Assembly (NCBI GenBank): GCA_037039685.1
Contig: JAWNGF010000001.1
Span: forward strand, 7,750,001-7,814,000
Direction: 5' to 3'
Source of the DNA: Ceratobasidium sp. AG-K
Taxonomy: Eukaryota; Basidiomycota; Agaricomycetes; Cantharellales; Ceratobasidiaceae
Length of the DNA stretch: 64,000 bases
Shown here: positions 45,301-56,772 of the stretch, piece after piece
How positions within the stretch are numbered: position 1 is the stretch's first letter
Layout: every line of letters begins with the position of its first letter
Made by a program: the position numbers and the translations under genes
Notes under the pieces: model-generated
What the model saw: the letters and a program-made list of their open reading frames with translations, nothing else
The model's database searches: none
Told to the model about the DNA's origin: nothing

Positions 45301-47688
45301 GTTCTCCTCGTTCCATTGCTGGAACTCGGGAATGGTAAAGAAGTTGATTTTTTGATTCCCTTTGGTTACCTAGGTGCGCGGTTTAATCACTGTTGTATGC
45401 TACATAGAAGTTTGAACTCACTCGGACGATGGGTGTAACAAACTCGACCAAGAATTCAGGAATCTTCAACAAAGACGGGTAGAAATAGTCAAGGAAGTTG
45501 ATTAATAGGCCTTTAATATGTGATCCGTCGTGATCCTAAACGACGGTAGCATTTGAGCACTGAGCCGACTATGGTCAATGCGGTCTGGCACGTACCTGAT
45601 CGGTCATAATCATGATACTTCCGTATCTTAGGCTGTTCGTATCCTTATACGTTGCACCGTGTTTCAGACCCATAATTTGCTTAATTGCCTGGATTTCGCC
45701 ATTCTTCATCACTTGCTCGTGGCTTGCCTCCCGGACGTTGAGGAGTTTACCGCGCAGGGGGAAAATACCAAAATTGTTTCGTCCTGCAACACTCAGCCCA
45801 GCCTCAGCGAGGGACTTGGCGGAATCTCCTTCCGTCAAGATCAACGTGCACTCTTGGGCGTGCTTGCCACCAGCGTTATTAGCGTCAGAAAGCTTAGCGA
45901 TGCCGGTGAGACTGGAAACCACGTCAATCGAGGCTATGACGGGCTTTAGCAGCGGACATACCGAGTGCGCTTCTGACCGTCTGTCTTTTTGTTCTCTTGG
46001 TCGGCCTTAAACTTGGCCCAGTTGAGTACGTTGTCAATGATCCCAGACTTGGCGACTGAAATATTTTTCAGTCAGTTAAAGTCATCAAAGACCATGTCAT
46101 GAAAGACGCACCCTTCTTCATAAAATCCTCCGACACATGGGGTCGGCTTCCGAACTTGGACGACGGCAATGTCAGCCATTCCTTGGTTTGACTGTCGAAC
46201 GTGGGGTTCTCGATGAGTGCGTTCACGAAGACCCAGATATGGTTCTTGATCGCCTGAGGCTTGACCTTGGCACCCTTGTTCTTCTTTTCGATCCCGGCAA
46301 GCAGATTTTTGGAGATTTGTTCGGCGATCATGTTGACGTGAGTGCCGCCCTTGGAGGTAGCGATGCTGTTGGCGAACGAAATCTGTTGGAAGGATCCATC
46401 CGACAGGGCGAATGCCACTTCCCAGCGAGGAGAAATCTCTTCAAAGATGATCGTTGGCTTCGGACCCTCAGGTGCGCCGTCTGCTGCGTTTTCCTTGGCT
46501 GAGTTGACGTACATTTCGACGTATTGCTTGAAGTTCTTGATTTTAATCTGCTTGCCGTTGAGGAAGACCTTGACGTTCTTGACGGTCCCCGCCATGTCAT
46601 ATACGCGGCGTCGCAACAAACTCGCAATATCATCGTCGATACCCTCCATTCCGAAGCGCTTGAAATCGGGACGAAACGAGACCTTGGTATACTCCTCGCC
46701 CTTGGTATTTTTCGTAATTTTGGGCTTGCCGGGCTTGGACATGTTGTCCGTCCAAGTCTGCTTGTACTTTTGCTCGCTTTTCTTATCGGCAGTCTCGACA
46801 GTGAATTCGGTGGAATAAATGTTGGTGAGTTTAGCCCCATAACCGTTTCGGCCACCAGTAAGTTTCTTTTCGTCGTCATCATAGTTGGAAGAAGTGAGGA
46901 GGTGGCCGAAGATCATTTCGGGAATCCAGATCTTCTCCTTGGAATGGATTTCGACCGGAATGCCCTTGCCGTTGTTGTAAACGCTAATAAGACCACCTTC
47001 AACGTCGATTTCGACCTTAATTGTGTCCATACTAGCATCGTTGATCTGATTCACGTATTAACCACCTGAAACGGAAACCACATGTTAAGCGCATACCTTG
47101 TTGTCCGCCGCGTTGACTAGGATCTCGTCGACAATTTTGAAAAGACCGGGCACATACTTGACTTCTCGCAGGACCATGCGTTTGGTTTCCTCTTCAAATG
47201 TCCACATTTTTTGGGTAATTGACTCGATGGAACCAATATAGGTATCTGGACGTTTCAGAATGTGTTGCAGTTGAGTCAACTATGTGGGAGGGTTGTAAGC
47301 ATACGAATAAACGGCTAACTGGTCAACGCACTTTTTCGTACAACTCTGAGGCGCCCTTGTCTTTCCTTGTAATTGTGGCTGAAGGCTCGGGTTCATCATC
47401 ACCGGCGTCTTTGTCCTTGACAATCCACGCGCCGTCGTCGGAATCCTCTTCTGTTTTGTTTTCGATTGGCTTCAAGACCTTCCCACCGGCCTTTTTCTTA
47501 GGCGCCGCAGTTGCCTTGGCTTTAGGCGCTGCCTTTGACGTGGACGCAGCTTGGCTTTAGCAGGAGCCTAACGCAGTTATGAGAACCACTTCCACCCCCT
47601 ATACAACGTGCATACTAACCTTTTTTGCCTTGGGTTGAAAGTCTTCACTCCCAGAGTCTGCCACGTTAAAATCTTCCGAGTCAGACAT
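42365..47688 (-). CDS. TOP2: DNA topoisomerase II
   Basis: Nuclear type IIA topoisomerase that passes one duplex through another. The N-terminus is acidic ([20 protein letters not shown]). The GHKL ATPase domain (about 47280-46100) has [23 protein letters not shown] and [24 protein letters not shown] follows at about 45850 with [17 protein letters not shown] (catalytic Glu) and, near 45600, IMIMTDQ. The breakage-reunion core includes the [10 protein letters not shown] block near 44370, with the active-site Tyr region just upstream in that exon. Near 43000-42400 the C-terminal region is basic and low complexity (Lys/Ala/Pro with Asp-rich segments), ending [11 protein letters not shown] and a TAG at 42365-42367. 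At least twelve exons. Start is the ATG at 47686-47688. Confidence 0.94.
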
Positions 47689-48009
47689 GGTATCGACGCG
47701 TCTGATGTTCGTTGTTGCGGTTAGAGCTCGAGTCGCGTTCGATATTTTAGTCACGTGTGCTACGTGGTGAATTTGTAGAGTCAAGCGCTGGTTACATAGG
47801 AACAATGAAACCCACTTGGCCATCTCTGTGTCAATAGTCGAGGTGTGCCAGAGAGAACTCGGTGCATACATAGCATAGCTTGCTAACGCGACAACCAGCT
47901 GACCGACCCAAAATTTGAGCACCAATACCAAATGCGAGTGTTGAGTAATCCCGTCCCAGACCCTACAATGTGAATAAGCGCCCATACGAAACCCACAATC
48001 AACCACATT
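47689..48009. promoter_or_regulatory. Divergent intergenic region between TOP2 (-) and TKL kinase (+)
   Basis: About 320 bp between start codons. The minus-strand reading continues upstream of the TOP2 ATG without clear coding character. The first 60 bp upstream of TOP2 include GACGCGT-like sequence (about 47693-47702), close to the fungal MluI cell-cycle box ACGCGT, which would suit an S-phase gene. Confidence 0.45.
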
Positions 48010-50167
48010 ATGGAGGCTACCTCACTTGATTTGACTGGTCTGGTTAGCAAAACTGGATCTGCGCCATTTGCTCGAGGAGGATTCGCGGATATCTGGATGT
48101 ACGCATGCGATTCGGATCACATGTTCATCACACTCACATTCAGAAAAGGGGCGAGCTTAGCTGGTTGATCACCTCTCCAGTCCAATCAGTTAGTACTTGC
48201 CCTAGGTGGCACTGTAAAAAAAAAATCTCAATAAATCCCAGGTTGCTATCAAAGTCCCACACGTTACAAGCAAGCACCTTAGGGGGACGCAGCGACAAGA
48301 AATAGAGAGGGTTCGCGCTACAATCCGATCAATCGCACTGATCCCCATAAACCACCACAGAATCCCATAGAGACTGGAACGAGAACTCCGGACATGGCGC
48401 GCACTCCGGCATCCCAATATCCTCCCATTGCTTGGAACTTGTACAGACCTGGGGACATTTGCTTTTGCCTTGCCACTGCCGTCAATGATTACCGAGTACT
48501 GTCCATTGGGTACACTCGCAGATGTAGGTACGACTATCACACTTGCCCACGCACAGAGTTAATTCCTAGAGTAGTACTTAAACGCGCATGAGGAACCGAT
48601 TGATGACCTAGTTATGGCAAGTGTTCAAGTATCCCGGAGTATATGCATGATAACAAGCATTAGATTCATGACATCGCATCTGCTGTAGTGTATATGCACG
48701 AGCAGGATCCTCCTGTCGTACATGGAGATCTAAAAGCTGTAGGTCGAGGACGGGTTTGGATTGACCTGCTGAAAAGCTCAATTCGTCGACCAGGAAAATA
48801 TATTGATATCTAAACATCGGACGCCTCGAATTAGCGACTTTGGTCTCTCTCGAGCTGTGAAGAACTCGGACGTACCCACAGGATACACGACATCCACATT
48901 TCATGGCTCTCTGCGCTGGATGAGTCCCGAGTTGCACCACCCCGACGACGACGGCCGCCCTCCGCCTTTCAATATCGGATCTGACGTATGGGCATTCGGA
49001 ATGGTAATGCTCGAGGTAAGAGCGGCGAATTTTCCTAGAAACAGCACTATACCACTTTATCATACAGATAGAAACCTGTGACATTCCCTGGGCGCACATG
49101 CTCAGCGATTCAGCAGTCATGCTTGGGGTCATAAGAGGCAACACTCCGCCTCCACCGAAAAACAAAACCATTCAGCCCGTCTTGTGGGCGCTCTTACAAG
49201 ATTGCTGGAAGTACAACCCAGAAGAACGCGTATCAATGCAAGATATTATGTCTCGCATCGACCTCATGAAGTTTCAACGAGACATTCAAGACCCTAGTAA
49301 GCATCAGAGTCAACCATGTTTGACCAGTCTTCAACCTGTGCTTACACGCCATGTAGGCAGTCCAGCGGGCCAACGCTCGCTCTCTTCGTCCACTCGCTCC
49401 CGGACATCTTCAATACTATCATCTCCCTCTTCGCCCTCTCTTTCTCTCGCGAATGAACCAACAAATGCGTCAGACGCAGATATGATCCTTACGCGAGCCC
49501 GACGGGCATTTACCCAACGTGACGCCCACTCGCGCGACAGCTCTACTCAAACGCTGCATCTGCTTTTGCTGGCTCCGAACACCCGCTCCGACATGCACAA
49601 ACCCTCACCGAACTCGCACGCGTGGATAGGCCCAATGCTCGGACACATCTTAACGACGCAATGGAGATTCTGTGCGCTGCGCATCAGCCAAGGTTTCAAA
49701 TACGAGTGCAATGTATGATTGCAGAGCTGGAGAATGCAGGAGAGGCAAAGCGACTGTTGTGGGATGCAAGGGCGGCAGCTAGAAGAGGGGAGTGGATAGA
49801 CGAAGAGGGCATGGCGTTGATTCAGTTAGGGAATGTGCATGTTGCAGCCGGAGAAGATGACGAGGCGCAAGGCTGGTTCACCGATGCGGTCAAGCTTGGA
49901 GAGAAGCATGATAAACCGACAATTACTTCTGAAGCGTTGGAGGGGCGCGGGGGCGTTTCTACGCGTCGGGGTGACAAGGAAGCGGCAATCCTCGATTTTG
50001 AGCGAGCCGCGGCCGCGTACCGGCTATGTGGAGGAGGAGGCCGGAGGGGTGTGACGAGGGTGTTAGGGAGGATACGGGAGATATCGGGGGAGGGTAGTAT
50101 GAGCACCACAAGCGACAGTCTGAGTGGAAGCATAGGCGCACTTGGCCTCAGCGATAACAATGTATAA
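48010..50167 (+). CDS. Tyrosine-kinase-like protein kinase with C-terminal helical repeats
   Basis: Kinase of the TKL-type family that is expanded in Agaricomycetes. The ATG at 48010 opens MEATSLDLTGLVSKTG; the glycine loop is FARGGFADIW joined to MGELSW by a phase-2 intron ending GAAAAG. The VAIK lysine follows (VAIKVPH), then RLERELRTWRALRHPNILPL, ITEYCPLGTLAD, YLNAHEEPIDDLVM and IHDIASAVVYMHEQ. The catalytic loop is HGDLKAEN, followed by DFGLSR (DFG) and a SPE motif (WMSPELHHP), then WAFGMVMLEIETCDIPW. All catalytic residues seem intact. After the kinase core, a Ser-rich linker and two or three TPR-like helical pairs (about 49660-50050) end SGSIGALGLSDNNV and TAA. One intron, 48617-48663, has a GC donor. 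Confidence 0.85.
48617..48663 (+). other. GC-AG intron in the TKL kinase gene
   Basis: The exon ends GTTATG, intron GCAAGT...CATTAG, 47 nt, joining DDLVM to IHDIASAVVYMHEQ. The only in-frame GT alternative gives a 35-nt intron, shorter than every other intron here. Confidence 0.7.
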
Positions 50168-50383
50168 CATAATAGGACAAATTTGGGCCATGTCTCCAGA
50201 CAAAACGAATAAATCAAACGCATACATACAGGAAAGCCCAAACAAAGATGGACCGCAAAGAGCAACAACCAATACAGAAACTTTCTGTTTTGGTGGACGC
50301 GCAACCCCGAAAAGCAATCTACGAGCGGTGGTAAGGAAAAAGGACGGAACATCAGCGTCCCAAGAAACAAAGTAAAGCAAAGG

Positions 50384-51671
50384 TCAAGCCGAGCCATTGG
50401 TAGTGACACCATTCTCCTTCACATCCTGCACTTCAGCCTCAGTTTGTTCCTTGGCCTCCCCGCCCTTGACCAAAACTCTTCCAACGAGCTTCTTGCCCTC
50501 CTCGATGACTTGCTGCAAGACCGGTTCCACGCGGCCGATCACCACATCCCTAACCTTGACGGCCTTCTCGCCTACTGGCACATCCGATTCGTGGATAATC
50601 TCCCGAACGTCTCCAAGCGTGGCGCCAACAGCTTCCTTGAGCGCAGCATATTGTCCAGGAAGTGCCTCCTTGCGGGACTGGACCATTTGCTGGATACTTT
50701 CAAGCTCAGCCAAAACGGACTGTGAAAGCTGATGTGCCCGGGAGCTAGAGCCATGGGAGAGAGCAGTAATGCTGTTGGTCAGGTTGTGGAGTGAGTCAGT
50801 GGCGCGCTGGACATAAACGTTGTTTTGCTGGAGCTGTTTCAGTTGTTCACTAGACAAAACTAGGATTTGGTCCTTGAGATCTAGAGAAAGGCGATAAGCT
50901 CGAACGTATTGTCGCTCAGAGCCTTCGGAGCTGAGACACACGTCAGATCAAGGTACTAATCTGCATCGGCGAACTTACGACGACGAAGATGCGGAATCAG
51001 ACGACGACGAAGGAGACGATGGGGTTTCTTTGTGGAACTTGTTGACAACAATCTCAAACCGATCGACGAAAGGGGCAAGCAATGTCTGTTACTTGTGTCA
51101 AGCGTATGCGGTCGCAATATTGTAGCTGAACGTACCGAGTCAGCTTTAGCAACGAGTCCATATGCGGGTGCCTTGACCCTGTCTTCGTACGCCTTGCTGA
51201 CCGCATTTGCGTAGGATGCAGCCAGGCCATATGCGGTGTCTGGTCCATGCCTTCCCCCTCGGGTTAGTGCGAGAACCACACACTTGCGATAGGGACCTAC
51301 CTGAGGGTACCGATGACGTCCTCAGTGGATGCCTGGAAAGGGTAAGGCCACCGGGATTCTAGGACGTCTAGGCCTTTGTTTGCGTAACCGTCTGCGCGGT
51401 CGATAACGGGCGCAAGGCGAGTCTTGATGGTCTCTCGTTAGCACTTAAGTGGCAAAGCCATGATAGAACGCACCTGCACTGGTTGGGACAGATTATAAGC
51501 TCGCTCGCCATAAACCTGTGCGGTAGAGTACAATCCTTTCGAGTAGGCGTTCTGAGATAGAATAGTATTGATCGTCGTGAGGGTGTCGTTCACAAGCGGG
51601 ATCTTGCCGACACGGTCAACAGAAGTGAGGTGAAGGGGTTCAACAGGGGTAACAGTTTGAGTCTCAGCCAT
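50384..51671 (-). CDS. Fungal perilipin-like lipid-droplet protein
   Basis: Predicted coat protein of lipid droplets. Starts MAETQTVTPVEPLHLTSVDR at the ATG 51669-51671, with VGKIPLVNDTLTTINTIL, then AYSKGLYSTAQVYGERAYNL, a typical fungal perilipin opening. The middle segment, split by three introns, includes GPDTAYGLAASYANAVSKAY and ERAEAxAPAYG-like helices. The C-terminal part is an amphipathic helix series: LKQLQQNNVYVQRATDSLHN, LSQSVLAELESIQQMVQSRK, GATLGDVREIIHESDVPVG, then an acidic end QTEAEVQDVKENGVTTNGSA and TGA at 50384-50386. The 11-residue-type amphipathic helices and starting motif support the perilipin call over a general coiled-coil protein. Droplet location is by family inference. 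Confidence 0.82.
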
Positions 51672-52147
51672 CGTAAAGTAAAAGTTGACGCGAGTGGGAT
51701 GGCAGATAGCGTAGACGCAATGGCTCTTTATCGCAGCTCGGATGCTAATCTCCCAATGGCGCGTGAATCTTTCATTTTCATGTGATTAGGGTGAGACCAT
51801 AGACCCTGAGCACGAATAATATAAGTTCGATAATCCATTGTGTCTCCCCACTCTCCCCGCACGAAATCGCTAAACAATATCCGTTCCCACCCTGCTTTTT
51901 CACATCCGATAAGTCGACACCGCATTTACCCGCCTGAACTGTGCATACATTTGGGATTTCACATTACAGTGTCGTTCTTACGGTGGCCAGCAGCGTGCAT
52001 GTCTGGATTCTACGAGTGGCTTGTACTTCTACAATACAATTCTTTGATTTCAATCAATGTCTTGGCAGAAATATCTCTAGAAGAGGCTAGCACTTCGCAG
52101 AGCCGCTTTTGCCGAAAATGGCTCGTAAAAGCACGCACGACATAAAA
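51672..52147. other. Intergenic region between perilipin and methyltransferase genes (both -)
   Basis: About 475 bp with no convincing gene. It should hold the perilipin promoter and the 3' end of the methyltransferase transcript. Confidence 0.45.
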
Positions 52148-53310
52148 TCATTTGAACGTATTCTCTCGTCGTTCTCCGCTTGCGATGACGAACCTTGCAC
52201 CGCAGTTTTCCCACCACGCACGAATCATCCAACCAAATACCCAATACCCAACCCCTCGACTTTGCAAGAATTCAATAAATCTGGGGAAGACAAAAGCTGA
52301 AATGTCTTGAATTACGACATTCTGATATCCAGCTCGCTCCATGATGCGTTTGTACTCGTCGATCGTGACCAGGTTTTCCTGAGGAATAGAGAATAGGACG
52401 CCGTATAACCTTCGAAGTATGTTGATTCTCGAGCCGGGCGTTGAGCTATCAACGCACATGTCAGCGAGTGCAATGCCACCCCCTGGTGAGAGAGACAGGA
52501 TTGATTGTTCCAAAAATTGCTCTCTTGTCCGAAAGTGGTAGGCGCAATCAAGCGCAATGATAGATGTGAATGTGGGATGCGCAGGCGTAGCCTCGTTTGC
52601 GGCATCGGGCTCGAGAGGATGATGGGTAATTTGGATTGAAGATGGAGGTGGCGACGAAGAACCAAGAAGTGGGTGGAACACCGCGTCTCCTAGGTAGAGT
52701 CGAACCTCCGTCGGTTGATAGGGGATATTCAAGACCCGTTCCACCGCGCGTTCGTGCTGGGATTTGAGGCTCGTTATCCCAAAAAGACAGCTGGGCCTTG
52801 GAACTTTGGGATGCGTTAAATGAAGCAACAGCGACTCTCCAGTTGCATGTCCTACATCTACGAATTTTGGTGAGCACTATACTGTCACATTGGCCTAAAT
52901 GCGTCCCTACCCAAGACGCGGCCTCCGGGTACACACTTGCTAGCTTTCACAAGCTTGAGGGCCAGAGCTTACGGATATAATGTGGTCAACCGTGAAGAAA
53001 GCAGCTGCGCCAGTGGTATGCTCACCTTCACATGCCTCGGAGAAATCCACTGTGTTCTGTTTGTGGGCCTCGCGAAAGCTAAGTTGCATCGAACTATAGT
53101 TGGATTACACACCTCCCAGTAGCCCATGTTTAGCCACTCTGTTTGTAGCTTATCTCCGTTCTCCCTTTCATTCAAAGACCGAAGGTATTCACCATATGGT
53201 TCCGCAGTTTTCGGCCGTGTGGAAGAACTGTTGTCACGTAAAATTTGACGATTGTATACCAAGACGGCGGTGAGAATTGCTACTCCTAGTCCGGCGATAA
53301 GACTTATCAT
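52148..53310 (-). CDS. Membrane-anchored SAM-dependent methyltransferase
   Basis: Not assigned to a named enzyme. The ATG at 53308-53310 gives MISLIAGLGVAILTAVLVYN, a single N-terminal membrane helix or signal anchor. Then TAEPYGEYLRSLNERENGDK, LQTEWLNMGYWE, and the SAM-binding motif I in modified form, VLDVGHATGESLLLHL, in place of the usual GxGxG. Motif II-like SIIALDCAYHFRTREQFLEQ and motif III-like LSPGGGIALADMCVD are plain. The C-terminal part resembles small-molecule methyltransferases of the Erg6/ubiquinone-biosynthesis type, with ERAGYQNVVIQDISAFVFPR. It ends GERRENTFK. An upstream reading to TTG exists but lacks an ATG. Substrate unknown. The gene lies 3' of TRAPPC5. Confidence 0.75.
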
Positions 53311-53458
53311 GGATGACCGGAGTGTAAATAACTGTTGATTATAAGTATCTGCCAAAGTGGTGGACAAGACAAAGAACCGCCGGCTTGGGTCATGACGTTG
53401 AGTGGGCGCTTAGAGCTCTTTCGCGTGGCCAATGGGTTAATTCCTGTCTCATTCAAGA

Positions 53459-54387
53459 TTAGGTTTTCAGAGCCTCTTCTCGCTCAAGTACAGATTGATC
53501 TAATTTAATTAGAATAAGTGTCCGATGTGGAAGATTGGGCATGGGACAGAGTGTGCTGTAACACGAGCTGGCTGTGAGGAATAACTCAATATAAGTGCGT
53601 CATAGATAGCGGGTGTGGGGTCACTCACGAAGCCTAGGCCATCCAACACAGCTTCCACTATACCGGCCGTCAGCGCCGAGCAACTCAATTGATCCATATC
53701 TTTTGGAATTGACATATATCGAGTGATAGGAGGATCGTTGTCGATGATCATATCTAGGCAAGGTGATTCTACATCAGAAACTGGTAAACGAGTAGCAAAA
53801 TGATCTTACATTCGTCCTCCTTTTCAACGCTTTTCTCAATCCCGTCTGCTGGCTTGCCGAAGCATGCTTTCCAAACCTGCATAGATGTTGGAAACAGCAG
53901 TTGTATACTAATAACTATCTTGCCTGGGAGTGAATGGCCATTAAGGCGGGAAGGAACCGGATTTCCCGTTTGGGGGCCTTAGCATTTCCTTCCGCTCTCC
54001 AAACCATAAGTTCAAGCACTCTGGTGCCAATCCTATACCCTAATGTCCCCAATCTATACCACCAACGTCAGATTCCCTTCACTAACAAGCCACAGTTACG
54101 TCCATTCACCTTCTTTCTAAATCACCGATCCCACTCACGCGCTTTTGAGTGTATTGAACCATCTCGGAGAAGAGAAACGCAAATGCCGGTGCCGACACTT
54201 CCGATAAGCGCGCCTTGTTTAGACTTCGATCATAGATACTGGCACCGGTTCCTATACGCTGTTGGCTAGTCGTTGGGGCAACTGAGAAACGCGAGGAGGT
54301 AGTCGCAACGGAAGGGCTTTGCAAGTCACTGGCGGATTGCGGACCAAAAATCGACGATGCGCGAGGGTTCTGAAGAGGATATGTCAT
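53459..54387 (-). CDS. TRAPP complex subunit 5 (Trs31/TRAPPC5), with a one-base frame break near the 3' end
   Basis: Core TRAPP subunit in ER-Golgi vesicle tethering. The ATG at 54385-54387 begins MTYPLQNPRASSIFG, an extension rich in Ser before the conserved core: SIYDRSLNKARLSEVSAPAF, AFLFSEMVQYTQKRVSGIGD, then a block near GYQVGIRVLELMVWR, MIIDNDPPITRYMSIPKDMD, QLSCSALTAGIVEAVLDGLGF and PARVTAHSVP. The protein should end MPNLPHRTLILIKLDQSVLE followed by REEALKT, which is present in the next frame to TAA at 53459-53461. Reading as written, it ends early at 53509 with an odd HIGHLF tail. Position 53543-53545 is a run of three Gs on the plus strand; one extra C on the minus strand would restore the frame. 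Hence likely a sequencing error. Confidence 0.87.
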
Positions 54388-54580
54388 TTCTATCGCAAGT
54401 GTATAGCGCGGTCAGATCATCAATATATGACTGCTGGGATTTTGAACCTGGTCTTGTCGTTGTGTGTGGGGGAAGATCAGTTCACAGACTAGCGCCGAGA
54501 ACCAAGACACGGGCGCTTAGCAAACCAGGTAACATACTCTCGTTCTCCACCTCATTCTAACAGACTCTGACGCACTCTAC

Positions 54581-56492
54581 ATGCAGAGTGCTCATAAGCC
54601 AGCAGCAACCAGGCCGGCCCGTGCGGCTGGTCGGTACTGGAAAGGGAAAGCGCCCAAAGGCGCCGATGCTACTCTCTCCGATTCAGACTCTGATGGTGCT
54701 CCCGAGGACGTTGGAGGGGATGAGGAGGAGATTGGGGAGGAAGAGTTTGAACTAGCGGGAAAGGACGACGAGGAAAAGCCCAGTATAAAAAAGGGAATAG
54801 CAAAGATGAGTGTGGCGCTGCGTGACGTAGAGGTCAAGGATGGAAAGGTGTATGTTGGTGGAGAAGTAGAGGAAGGTGAGCGGAAATAAACAGATTACAC
54901 CCTCTGAACTTGCCAATAACTTATTTTGTGACAGAATCAGAGGAAGAGAGCGAGGAAGAGGTCACAAAACCAAAAGCTCCTGGCGAGGTGAGAATACCCG
55001 TTGTTATTGTGGCTCGCAATGATTCGAGGTTTGACAGTCAGGTAGCAGCGAGTATGAGTCTAGCTCTGAGGAAGAATCCGAGGAAGAACCTCCCAAACCC
55101 CAATTTAGGCCGGTGTTTGTTCCCAAGTACGTGATTACTGGGCGGATCTCACACGCTCAACTCACATGTTCAGTTTAGACGCGCTCGCGAAACCATAAAA
55201 AAGCTGGAGGCTGAATCAGAATTTTCGGAAGAGGCTATCAAAAAGCGCGAAGAAGAGGCTGCTCAACGGAAGAAGGAAAGTCACGATTTGGTTGCTGAAA
55301 GCATCAAGCGAGAGCTAGCGGAAAGTGAGTGTGTAACTGACTGAACGTCGCCTTTCAATACTGACGAACCACGGTTAGAGGAAACTGCTGAGAATATACC
55401 TGATATCGACGACACTGACGGGCTTGACCCTGCTGCTGAATTCGAGGCGTGGAGAGCACGCGAACTGGCGCGTATCTCGCGGGATGCTCAGGCAGCTCAA
55501 GCCCGCGAGGAAGATCGTCTTGAAAGAGAGCGTCGCGCGGCTCTTCCTGAAGAAGTTCGACTTCAGGAAGACATGGAACGAGCGGAAAAGTCGCGCGCGG
55601 ATAAGCCTCAAGGGCAACAAAAGTTCTTGCAAAAGTATTGGCACAAGGGCGCTTTCCATCAGGTTGGTCCTGTGGAACATCCCTCTTGATAGCATATGTC
55701 TAACCTTGATTTTTACAAACAGGACGCCGATATTCTCAAGCGGCACGACTTCACTGAGGCCACTGAGTCTACTGTCGATGCCAGTCTTCTTCCGGCTGTA
55801 ATGCAAGTCAAAAACTTTGGCAAACGCGGACAGACCAAATACACGCATTTGCGGGACCAAGATACAACCGTCAAACTGGGAGAATTTGGGGCCGCGGGAC
55901 TGGGCAAAGCACCCCGACCCGCAGGTACGGTGGGAGTGCAAGAAGGATGTTTCAATTGTGGAGGCCCTCATCTCAAAAGGGGTAGGTTCTATGCTCTCAG
56001 CAGGCTCGAGTTCATCACTAACCCCGCGTTCCAGACTGTCCTAACCCACCTCAGCAAACCGGCGCCAATGCATCTTTTGGATCTCGTGACGCTCCGGCTC
56101 CCAAGACCTGGGGGGCTGGCCGATCCGCGAATGCCGCCGACTACAAGAGCAAATCCGGCTCAAACTGGAAGGACCGCGACGACACCCGCGACAGAGATGA
56201 CGACCGACGCCGGGACGAGCCAAGAGGGTCTGGATCTCGCCGCGATGACCGGAACAGAGACCGTCATTGGAGACCCTCTGATCGACGAGACAGGTCGCCC
56301 GACCGCTCGCGACACCGCGACGATCGGAGGCGAGATTACTCTCCGCGTAGGAGAGATGACGATAGGGGGGATAGACGTGATAGAGATGTGGATGACCGAC
56401 GCCGACGCTCCCGCTCCCGCGAACACCGCCGTGAACGATCGCCACCTAGCCACGAAGATAGGTCGGACAAGAGGAGACGAGTAGAAACCTAG
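54581..56492 (+). CDS. Microfibrillar-associated protein 1 (MFAP1) family, spliceosome-associated
   Basis: Spliceosomal B-complex factor (Spp381-related). ATG at 54581. The N-terminus is rich in charged residues ([53 protein letters not shown]). Helical acidic/basic parts include [20 protein letters not shown] and [20 protein letters not shown]. The most diagnostic block is [14 protein letters not shown] at about 55622-55725 with [15 protein letters not shown], unique to MFAP1. A CCHC zinc knuckle, [13 protein letters not shown], follows across an intron (about 55965-56040). The C-terminus is a long DR/RS-rich segment ([32 protein letters not shown]) ending KRRRVET and TAG at 56490-56492. Seven or so exons. 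It is divergent from TRAPPC5, about 190 bp apart. Confidence 0.9.
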
Positions 56493-56772
56493 TGCCCACT
56501 GTGGCGGGATAATGGATTTATTATGTACTTCTAATATAATGGGCTCGGTGCCATAACCGGATTTGGCTCACATTACTAGAATCCCTCATGCCCGGTGCTG
56601 AGCGGCGCGGAATCCAGCGTGAATTCGCTTGCCAACGGGGTCCGGTAACAGAGTCATTACATAATGTCGGCATCGGATTCACTTCGCTTGCCGATTTGCA
56701 AACTAATTTATGGAACGATCATGTCAGTGGTGCCCTTGTTAGCTCATCTTCACTCTTGTGCTTGTCCCAACC

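Noticed and set aside
48629..48663. GT-AG intron of 35 nt in the TKL kinase
   Set aside because: Below the apparent lower length limit; the 47-nt GC-AG intron gives the better kinase sequence.
53311..53367. Upstream extension of the methyltransferase reading frame
   Set aside because: It would start at TTG, not ATG; the first ATG gives a natural membrane-anchored start.
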